DNA of 5,210 bases from Rhodoferax sp. (GTDB taxonomy: Bacteria > Pseudomonadota > Gammaproteobacteria > Burkholderiales > Burkholderiaceae_C). Under the pieces are notes generated by a model. It was not told the origin of the DNA, made no database searches, and saw nothing but the letters and a program-made list of their open reading frames with translations. Of this stretch, positions 1 through 5,210 are shown piece by piece. The first letter of the stretch is position 1. Every line of letters begins with the position of its first letter. The stretch is from positions 1-5,210 of the forward strand of contig JAQSDS010000143.1 of NCBI GenBank assembly GCA_029946045.1, written 5' to 3'. The translations under genes and the position numbers were made by a program.

Positions 1-633
1 CTCGATCACGGTGTCTTGCAGCGCGCCGCGGTCAATACAGGTGTTGGCGCCAATTTCGACATCATTGCCAATACGTACCGCACCCAATTGTTCGATTTTT
101 TCCCAAGCCCCGGCATTCGGGGCAAAGCCGAAGCCATCAGCCCCGATGACCACGCCGGAGTGAATGATGCAACGCGCACCCACCACACAGCGCTCGCCCA
201 GCGTGACACGCGACTTGAGCACCGTGTCGGCACCGATCACCGCCCCCGCCTCGACCACGCACAAGGGCCCCACTTGTGCACTGGGATGCACCTGGGCCAA
301 TGGATCGATCACGGCACTCGGATGAATCAAGGGTCCAGCGGGTAGCGCCAGGCTCTTTTTCCAGAGCTGGGTGACCCGGGCATAGTACAAATAAGGTTGA
401 TCGGTCACGATGCAGGCGCCGCGCTCACAGGCCAGCGCCTGAAAGGCTGGACTGACGATCACACAGCCCGCGTTGGAGACCGACAACAAATGCTGGTACT
501 TGGGATGGCTGAGAAAACTCAACTGGCCCGACTGGGCGCTCTCAAGGGGCGCGAGGGACGCTATCAGCAGATTGGCATCGCCGTGCAACTCACCGCCCAG
601 CGCCTCAACAATGGATGCCAAACGCAGGGTCAC
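1..633 (-). CDS. lpxD: LpxD, UDP-3-O-(3-hydroxyacyl)glucosamine N-acyltransferase (5' part, truncated by window edge)
   Basis: LpxD transfers a 3-hydroxyacyl chain from acyl-ACP to the 2-amino group of UDP-3-O-acylglucosamine, the third step of lipid A synthesis, in the cytoplasm. The window holds 211 codons; the family is usually about 330-350 residues, so roughly the last third is missing. Residues 1-100 form the N-terminal uridine-binding domain. From about residue 103 the left-handed beta-helix hexapeptide repeats begin ([20 protein letters not shown]), followed by the conserved GADGFGFAP (164-172) and the segment [20 protein letters not shown] (179-198). The catalytic histidine of the family (His239 in E. 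coli) should lie shortly beyond the edge. I chose the GTG at 633-631 because it gives the typical start [14 protein letters not shown], follows a GAAGG at 10 bases, and is bounded by an in-frame TGA 11 codons upstream with no ATG between. It lies 24 bases after the skp stop, in the usual skp-lpxD order. Confidence 0.95.
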   Translation of the reverse strand, partial: MTLRLASIVEALGGELHGDANLLIASLAPLESAQSGQLSFLSHPKYQHLLSVSNAGCVIVSPAFQALACERGACIVTDQPYLYYARVTQLWKKSLALPAGPLIHPSAVIDPLAQVHPSAQVGPLCVVEAGAVIGADTVLKSRVTLGERCVVGARCIIHSGVVIGADGFGFAPNAGAWEKIEQLGAVRIGNDVEIGANTCIDRGALQDTVIE

Positions 634-643
634 GCGCCACCAG

Positions 644-648
644 CCTTC
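644..648 (-). promoter_or_regulatory. Probable ribosome binding site of lpxD
   Basis: GAAGG on the minus strand, 10 bases before the GTG proposed as the lpxD start. It is the only purine-rich Shine-Dalgarno-like motif in the 24-base skp-lpxD gap and supports the GTG call. The spacing is slightly long, and a GGTGG closer to the start (3 bases away) is a weaker alternative. Confidence 0.5.
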
Positions 649-657
649 GGATCAGAC

Positions 658-1170
658 TTACTTGGCAGCAGGCGTGTTAAGCGCCTTGATCACCTTGTCT
701 GTCATGTCGTGCTTGGGGTTGACGTAGACTGCGTCCTGAAAAATGAAATCGTAGTTTTCAGCCACGGCAATGTCCTTGATGACCTTGTTGGCGCGCAGGA
801 TCACGATCTGTAACTCTTCGTTTTTACGCGCGTTCAGGTCCTCCTGAAACTCGCGACGCTTTCTTTGAAAATCGCGATCCTGTTCAAGGAGTTGCTTCTG
901 GCGGGTCTGGCGCTGGGTTTCAGGCAAAGTGGGCGCCTCGCGTTCGAACTTGTCAGCCAGCGTCTTGATGCTGTTGCCCTGGTCGACCAGCTCTTTCTCG
1001 CGCTTCGAAAATTCCTGTTCCAGCTTGGTTTGCGCCGCCTTCGCGGTGCTGGCTTCTTTTAGGACCCGGTCGGTGCTGACAAAGCCCATGCGCAATTCCT
1101 GGGCCTGCAAAGACATCGCAGACAGGCCGCACAGGCTGATGGCACAAAGATGACGTAAAAAATGGTTCAT
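658..1170 (-). CDS. skp: Skp/OmpH family periplasmic chaperone
   Basis: Skp is a periplasmic trimeric holdase that binds unfolded outer-membrane proteins after Sec export and delivers them to the BAM complex. The 170-residue product is of normal family length. It has a signal peptide with a hydrophobic core at residues 8-21 and a likely cleavage after A23 (SLQA/QE). The mature N-terminus (RMGFVSTDRVLKEA, 27-40) is the typical first strand and helix of the OmpH family. Residues about 42-135 are highly charged and rich in Glu, Lys, Arg and Gln (for example RDFQRKRREFQEDLNARKNE), which fits the paired coiled-coil 'tentacle'. The end (YDFIFQDAVYVNPKHDMTDK, 140-159) matches the strands and helix that close the trimer core. 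The ATG shares one base with the bamA stop, so translational coupling to bamA is likely; no strong Shine-Dalgarno is seen. The position between bamA and lpxD is canonical. Confidence 0.96.
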   Translation of the reverse strand: MNHFLRHLCAISLCGLSAMSLQAQELRMGFVSTDRVLKEASTAKAAQTKLEQEFSKREKELVDQGNSIKTLADKFEREAPTLPETQRQTRQKQLLEQDRDFQRKRREFQEDLNARKNEELQIVILRANKVIKDIAVAENYDFIFQDAVYVNPKHDMTDKVIKALNTPAAK

Positions 1171-1172
1171 TA
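1168..1172 (-). promoter_or_regulatory. TAATG stop/start overlap joining bamA to skp
   Basis: On the minus strand the bamA stop TAA (1172-1170) shares its last A with the skp ATG (1170-1168). The bases before it (GGGACCAGTTTC) contain only a weak, distant GGGA, so skp translation probably relies on ribosomes finishing bamA. The overlap is read directly; the coupling is inferred. Confidence 0.7.
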
Positions 1173-3470
1173 GAAACTGGTCCCAATTTGGAATTGCAAA
1201 TTTTGAATTCTATCGTTGTCAAACTTGCGAATCGGTTTGGCAAACGCCAGGCGCAGTGGGCCCACCGGGGAAATCCAGCTGATCCCCACCCCCACCGATG
1301 AGCGCAGATCGTTGGCATTGAGGTTCGCCGCATTGTCTCCCGCGACCATGCCGACATCCCAAAAGCCGTACATGCGCAAGGTTCGGTCGTTGCCGGCACC
1401 GGGGAAGGGTGCCAATATTTCCATGTTGACATTGAGCTTGCGGGAGCCGCCCAAAGAGGTGCCCAGACCATCAGCCTGTTCATTCGGCCCCAGACTGCCC
1501 TGCTCGAAACCTCGCACCGATCCCAGACCACCACCGTAAAAATTCTTGAACACGGGGAACGTTCCGCCACCAATGGCGCGACCCAAGCCGAGCTCGGTAT
1601 TGAAGGCGGCGGTAAATTGCTTGCTCAAGGGCAGGTACTGCTGGAACTGGTAGGTGGCACGCAGGTACTTGGCGTCGCCGGCAAAAGACCACTCGGCATT
1701 GGCACGCTGTAATCGTCCGCTGGTAGGCGCCAGGGCACTGTCGCGGCTGTCGCGCGCCCAACCCACGGTCAAAGGCAGGGCGGTGCTGGAATAGCCGTAT
1801 TCGTTGGCGTAGTTCTGATAAGAGATCGGCAAGTCGGTCCCCGGGATAATTTTGGTTCTTTCAATGCCCAGACCAAAAAACACGGTGTCAATCTCGGTAA
1901 ACGGCACACCAAAACGGACGCTGCCCCCGGAGGTCTCCAACTTGTAATAGTTCGCGTCCTGATAAGGACTGGTGGTTCTCAAATACACGTCAAATGTGCG
2001 CGACACCCCGTCTTCGGTGAAATAGGGATCGGTGGTGTTAACCACCAGCAAACGGTTGAACTTGCTGGTATTGACCTGCAGACCCAGCGAGTTGCCTGAG
2101 CCAAAGGCATTTTCCTGCTTCAGACCGAAGGACAGCCCCAAGCCGTCACCACTGGAATAGCCAGCACCCAAGCTGAGGCTACCCGTAGGTTTTTCCGTGA
2201 CATTGATGGTCAGGTCCACCTGATCCTGGGTACCGGGAACTTCTTCTGTTTCAACGGCCACATCACCAAAATAACCCAGACGGTCGACCCGATCACGCGA
2301 GCGACGGATTTTGTCACCGTCGTACCAAGAAGCTTCCAATTGACGGAATTCCCGGCGCACCACCACATCGCGGGTGCGGGTGTTGCCTGCCACGTTGATC
2401 TTGCGCACATAGGCGCGACGTGATGGATTGGCCTGGAGCACCAGCGCCACACGGTTGTTGACCCGGTCAATTTCAGGCTTGGCCTCGACGCGCGCGAAGG
2501 CATAACCAAAATTGCCGAAATAGTCGGTGAAGGCCTTGGTGGTCTTGGCAACTTCGTCCGCATTGAAGGCTTGCCCCGGGCGGATCACCACCAGCGACTT
2601 GAACTCTTCTTCCTTGCCCAGGTATTCACCCGCCAGCTTGACGCTGCTGACCACATAGCGCTCACCTTCGGTGATATTGATGTTGATGCCGATGTCGGTC
2701 TTGTTGGGCTGGATCGCGACTTGGGTCGATTCCACCTTGAACTCGAGATAGCCCCGGGTCAGGTAATAGGAACGCAGTGTTTCGATATCTGCGTTGAGCT
2801 TGGCGCGCGAATAACGGTTGGACTTGGTGTACCAGCTCAACCAGCCACCCGTGTCCAGGTCAAACAAGCCACGCAGGGTGGATTCATTGAATGCCTTGTT
2901 GCCGACAATGCGGATTTCGCTGATGTTGGCCGGTTCACCTTCAACCACGGTAAACGTCAGGTTCACCCGGTTGCGTTCGATCGGCGTGACTGTGGTCACC
3001 ACCTCGGCGGCATACAAGCTGCGGTTGATGTACTGGCGCTTGAGCTCCTGCTCGGCACGGTCCAGCTGGGCCTTGTCAAAGGGTCGACCATCGGCCAGAC
3101 CGACATCGCGCATGGACTTGACCAGCACGTCCTTGTCAAATTCCTTGGTACCGACAAACTCCACATTGGCCACCGTGGGGCGTTCTTCAACGACCACCAC
3201 CAGCACATCGCCAGTCACTTCAATGCGCACATCCTTGAACAGGCCCAGTGCAAACAGGCTCTGAATCGCGGCTGCGCCCTTGTCATCGTTGTAGGTATCG
3301 CCAACACGCACCGGCAAAGAAACAAACACCGTCCCGGGTTCGACCCGCTGCAAACCCTCAATGCGGATGTCGCGCACCGTGAACGGGTTGACGGCCCAGG
3401 CAGACTGGGCAACACACAACAGGGAGGCCAGGACGGCGCAGGCAGAAAGACGAAAACGATTGAGTTGCAT
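1170..3470 (-). CDS. bamA: BamA, outer-membrane protein assembly factor (Omp85 family)
   Basis: BamA is the central subunit of the BAM complex, which folds and inserts beta-barrel proteins into the outer membrane. The 766-residue product is close to the usual 760-810. It has a signal peptide with probable cleavage after A26 (SAWA/VNPF). Five POTRA domains follow, at about 27-98, 99-178, 181-269, 272-348 and 351-427. POTRA5 carries VRREFRQLE (371-379), which includes the Glu (E374) that appears to correspond to the E. coli residue contacting BamD. The 16-stranded barrel spans about 428-766, with the hallmark VRGF motif of loop 6 at 652-655 (bases 1517-1506). The protein ends in a C-terminal strand with terminal Phe (LQFQIGTSF), the beta-signal read by BAM itself. 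No frameshift or missing domain is seen. It starts 44 bases after rseP, the longest gap in the window, and its stop overlaps the skp start. In enterobacteria bamA is under sigma-E control; I could not identify such a promoter here. Confidence 0.98.
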   Translation of the reverse strand: MQLNRFRLSACAVLASLLCVAQSAWAVNPFTVRDIRIEGLQRVEPGTVFVSLPVRVGDTYNDDKGAAAIQSLFALGLFKDVRIEVTGDVLVVVVEERPTVANVEFVGTKEFDKDVLVKSMRDVGLADGRPFDKAQLDRAEQELKRQYINRSLYAAEVVTTVTPIERNRVNLTFTVVEGEPANISEIRIVGNKAFNESTLRGLFDLDTGGWLSWYTKSNRYSRAKLNADIETLRSYYLTRGYLEFKVESTQVAIQPNKTDIGININITEGERYVVSSVKLAGEYLGKEEEFKSLVVIRPGQAFNADEVAKTTKAFTDYFGNFGYAFARVEAKPEIDRVNNRVALVLQANPSRRAYVRKINVAGNTRTRDVVVRREFRQLEASWYDGDKIRRSRDRVDRLGYFGDVAVETEEVPGTQDQVDLTINVTEKPTGSLSLGAGYSSGDGLGLSFGLKQENAFGSGNSLGLQVNTSKFNRLLVVNTTDPYFTEDGVSRTFDVYLRTTSPYQDANYYKLETSGGSVRFGVPFTEIDTVFFGLGIERTKIIPGTDLPISYQNYANEYGYSSTALPLTVGWARDSRDSALAPTSGRLQRANAEWSFAGDAKYLRATYQFQQYLPLSKQFTAAFNTELGLGRAIGGGTFPVFKNFYGGGLGSVRGFEQGSLGPNEQADGLGTSLGGSRKLNVNMEILAPFPGAGNDRTLRMYGFWDVGMVAGDNAANLNANDLRSSVGVGISWISPVGPLRLAFAKPIRKFDNDRIQNLQFQIGTSF

Positions 3471-3514
3471 AGTTGAATTCAGTAATTAAAGGGTGTCGGC
3501 AAAGAACGCGATGA
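3471..3514 (-). other. rseP-bamA intergenic leader, no clear ribosome binding site
   Basis: This 44-base gap is the longest non-coding stretch in the window. The half next to bamA is AT-rich (TTTAATTACTGAATTCAACT before the ATG). There is no AGGAG-like motif at the expected distance; bases -11 to -4 are instead the perfect palindrome TGAATTCA. A TTTAAT resembles a -10 box but has no matching -35 at 16-18 bases, so I do not call a promoter. No hairpin with a T-run is present. Confidence 0.5.
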
Positions 3515-4876
3515 TCAGCCAAACAAGCGGGAAATATCATTAAAAAGAGCAACCGACATCATCAGCATCAGAATGGCAACACCGCCTCGCTGCAAACGTT
3601 CCATCCAGGCATCTGAAACGGGCCGCCCCACGACCCCTTCCCAAAGATAATACATCAGGTGACCACCATCCAGAACCGGCACCGGCAGCAAATTCAAAAC
3701 GCCCAGACTGACACTGATGAGCGCCAGAAAAATCAGGTACTGGGTCAGCCCCAAACCTGCCGATTTTCCGGCGTAGTCGGCAATGGTCAGCGGGCCGCTG
3801 ATGTTCTTGATGGAAGCCTCACCAACCAACATGCGGCCCATCATCTTGAGTGTCAACACCGATACGTCCCAGGTTTTCACCAGCGCCTGCCAGCTCCCAT
3901 CAAACGCGCCATAACGCACCAGCACCTGTTCAGGCGGCGCACCTACGTAGGCACCGATGCGGCCCAGGGTCTGCCCGTTTTCTTGCACCACTCGCGGCGT
4001 GACGCTCAACTGCAGTTGCTGGCCGGCGCGCAAGAGGGTCCAGACTTGGGTCGGTGCCTTTTGATTCTGCACCGACTGTCGAATCAAAACCCGCAAGGCT
4101 TGACCGTCAAGGATGGGCGTGCCGTCGACCTGGGTGACTTCGTCGCCAGGGTGCAAACCTGCCTGCGCTGCGGCTGAATCCGGCATGACATCGCCCATCA
4201 CCGGGCGTGTCAGGGGCCCCACCAGCCCTATTTTCTGGAACATGCGGGCGTCAACTTCATTGCGGTCCAACACCGATAGCCGGAGCAAAAACTCGCGCTC
4301 GGTAGCGCCACTTTTCTGCTGCGCCCACAGCCGGATGTCCTGTCCCTCCAAGGCACCCCGGGTCAGTTGCCAGCGCAGGTCTTCAAACGAGCGCACCTCC
4401 AGTTCGGTCTCGCCGTCCAGCGCCGCGCGCACCACCCGTTCACCGCCATGCAATCCGGCCTGACCGGCCAGGGACTCAAACGCTGGTGGCGCCAGAATGG
4501 CGGCAGGCTGCTGCACACCGGTCCAGTTGACCACGCTGTACAACAGCACCGCCAGCAGCAAATTGGCGGCAGGGCCGGCCGCCACGATGGCGCTGCGTCG
4601 CCGCAAACTCTGGGTGTTAAAGGCCAGATGGCGCTCATGCGGCGCCACCGGCGCCTCACGCTCGTCAAGCATCTTGACAAAACCTCCCAGCGGAAACAAG
4701 GCCAGCACAAATTCGGTACCGCTGGTTTTGGACTGCCAGCGCAGCAATGGCTTGCCAAAACCAATGGAAAAGCGCAGTACCTTGACACCACAGGCCACCG
4801 CCACCCGGTAGTGGCCGTACTCGTGCACAGCAATGAGCAGTGCAATGGCAACGATGAAAGCTAGAAAAGTCAACAT
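3515..4876 (-). CDS. rseP: RseP, site-2 intramembrane zinc metalloprotease (M50)
   Basis: RseP cuts the anti-sigma factor RseA within the inner membrane after the first cleavage by DegS, releasing sigma-E; it also clears leftover signal peptides. The 453-residue product matches the normal length of about 450. TM1 (residues 2-20) contains the zinc motif HEYGH (H18, E19, H22). A conserved membrane-associated loop follows (RFSIGFGKPL, 35-44; FPLGGFVKM, 61-69). TM2 is at about 96-117 with GPAAN (101-105). Two PDZ domains follow: a divergent one at about 120-200 and a clear one at about 218-296 (AGLHPGDEVTQVDG). TM3 at about 380-403 carries NLLPVPVLDGGH, with N395 and the third zinc ligand D403; TM4 is at about 431-447. 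I chose the ATG at 4876-4874, 7 bases after the dxr stop, because it places TM1 and HExxH at the family position. An in-frame extension to 5155 would cover the dxr coding region and is rejected. A weak GAAG lies 5 bases upstream of the start and overlaps the dxr stop. Confidence 0.97.
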   Translation of the reverse strand: MLTFLAFIVAIALLIAVHEYGHYRVAVACGVKVLRFSIGFGKPLLRWQSKTSGTEFVLALFPLGGFVKMLDEREAPVAPHERHLAFNTQSLRRRSAIVAAGPAANLLLAVLLYSVVNWTGVQQPAAILAPPAFESLAGQAGLHGGERVVRAALDGETELEVRSFEDLRWQLTRGALEGQDIRLWAQQKSGATEREFLLRLSVLDRNEVDARMFQKIGLVGPLTRPVMGDVMPDSAAAQAGLHPGDEVTQVDGTPILDGQALRVLIRQSVQNQKAPTQVWTLLRAGQQLQLSVTPRVVQENGQTLGRIGAYVGAPPEQVLVRYGAFDGSWQALVKTWDVSVLTLKMMGRMLVGEASIKNISGPLTIADYAGKSAGLGLTQYLIFLALISVSLGVLNLLPVPVLDGGHLMYYLWEGVVGRPVSDAWMERLQRGGVAILMLMMSVALFNDISRLFG

Positions 4877-4883
4877 CAGCGCT

Positions 4884-5210
4884 TCAAACAGCCAGGCGGG
4901 CCACCATGCGCTCGGCAACTTCGCGGCTCTGCGCGTCGAGTGCCAGCAAATCTTCCAGCGAACCCGGCGGCGCGGGCTGCACCTTGGCCAGTGTTTCCAA
5001 ATTGACCGCGTGCATCTGGTCAAAACGGATCTGACCGGCCAAAAATGCAGCGACAGCGATCTCGTTGGCCGCATTGAGCACAGCGGTACTGCCCGCCGGT
5101 GCCGCCAGCACAGCCCAAGCCAGGGCCAGCCCCGGGAAGCGTTGACCATGGCCATGGGCGTCCAGGGACTCGAAGCTCATGTCGGACATGGCTCGAAAAT
5201 CCAGCGCACT
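4884..5210 (-). CDS. dxr: Dxr, 1-deoxy-D-xylulose 5-phosphate reductoisomerase (3' end, truncated by window edge)
   Basis: Dxr converts 1-deoxy-D-xylulose 5-phosphate to 2-C-methyl-D-erythritol 4-phosphate with NADPH, the committed step of the MEP isoprenoid pathway, in the cytoplasm. Only the last 108 codons are present; the enzyme is usually about 390-400 residues, so the NADPH-binding domain and the catalytic, metal-binding part lie outside. What is seen is the family C-terminal region: SALDFRAMSDMSFESLDAHG at the window edge, then FPGLALAWAVL, the conserved GSTAVLNAANEIAVAAFLAG, and IRFDQMHAVNLETL, which belong to the C-terminal helical bundle. The frame is open to the last base of the window, so the internal Met at 5189 is not the start. 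It ends with TGA at 4886-4884, 7 bases before rseP, consistent with the usual dxr-rseP pairing and a shared transcript. Confidence 0.95.
   Translation of the reverse strand, partial: SALDFRAMSDMSFESLDAHGHGQRFPGLALAWAVLAAPAGSTAVLNAANEIAVAAFLAGQIRFDQMHAVNLETLAKVQPAPPGSLEDLLALDAQSREVAERMVARLAV

Noticed and set aside
634..657. Possible terminator in the skp-lpxD gap.
   Set aside because: Only 24 bases, with no stable inverted repeat or T-run. Read-through into lpxD is expected.
16..813. Plus-strand open frames opposite lpxD and the end of skp (16-345 and 397-813).
   Set aside because: They run antisense to lpxD, whose hexapeptide repeats are clear, and to skp. Their translations show no domain.
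1191..1210. Imperfect 20-base palindrome (8 of 10 pairs match) just before the end of bamA.
   Set aside because: It encodes residues of the conserved last BamA strand, is AT-rich and has no loop, so a stable hairpin or operator role is unlikely. Coding constraint explains it.
953..1573. A 206-codon minus-strand open frame crossing the bamA-skp junction in another frame.
   Set aside because: It overlaps two well-supported genes, and its Trp-, Arg- and Ser-rich translation resembles no family. It is a frame shadow.
2571..3476. A 301-codon open frame on the plus strand opposite bamA.
   Set aside because: It lies fully antisense to the strongly supported bamA frame. Its translation has no recognisable domain and is His-, Asp- and Gln-rich, as expected for a shadow of a GC-biased gene.
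3481..3600. A/T-rich hexamers on the minus strand (TTTAAT, TGATAT) near the end of rseP that could be -10 boxes for a bamA promoter.
   Set aside because: No acceptable -35 hexamer at 16-18 bases for any of them, and no sigma-E-like GGAACTT/TCTGA pair in this stretch.
4367..4864. A plus-strand open frame of 165 codons opposite rseP.
   Set aside because: Antisense to the N-terminal half of rseP, with no recognisable motif and no support from context.
4877..5155. In-frame N-terminal extension of rseP by 93 codons to an ATG at 5155.
   Set aside because: The extension covers the dxr coding region in another frame, has no Dxr or RseP similarity, and would push the HExxH far from its normal place near the N-terminus.

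Overview
The window is a single-direction block of housekeeping envelope genes. All five genes lie on the minus strand, in transcriptional order dxr (3' end only), rseP, bamA, skp/ompH and lpxD (5' part only). This order is the well-known proteobacterial envelope cluster, which usually runs uppS-cdsA-dxr-rseP-bamA-skp-lpxD-fabZ-lpxA-lpxB. The moderately high GC content and the wording of the proteins (for example the LpxD start [18 protein letters not shown] and the Dxr end) suggest a betaproteobacterium of the order Burkholderiales, probably Comamonadaceae and possibly near Rhodoferax or Polaromonas. That placement comes from remembered family resemblance, not from a search.

Layout, read from the right edge leftwards. 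Positions 5210-4884 hold the last 108 codons of dxr (MEP isoprenoid pathway). After 7 bases comes rseP (4876-3515), the intramembrane zinc protease of the sigma-E envelope stress response. A 44-base gap follows, the longest non-coding stretch in the window. Then come bamA (3470-1170), the outer-membrane beta-barrel insertase, and skp/ompH (1170-658), a periplasmic chaperone whose ATG overlaps the bamA stop by one base (TAATG). After 24 bases lpxD begins at a GTG (633) and runs off the left edge after 211 codons. Coding density is about 98%. There are no RNA genes, mobile elements, CRISPR arrays or convincing terminators, and no stretch over 44 bases lacks a gene.

The genes fit one theme, building and monitoring the outer membrane. 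Dxr supplies isoprenoid precursors, including the undecaprenyl carrier lipid for envelope polymers. LpxD makes lipid A. Skp carries unfolded outer-membrane proteins across the periplasm to BamA, which inserts them. RseP transmits the stress signal when that assembly fails. The very short gaps and one stop/start overlap indicate one co-transcribed, partly translationally coupled unit.

I found no undescribed system here. The only details worth a second look are small: the lack of a Shine-Dalgarno sequence before bamA, where an 8-base palindrome sits instead, the TAATG junction, and the GTG start of lpxD.
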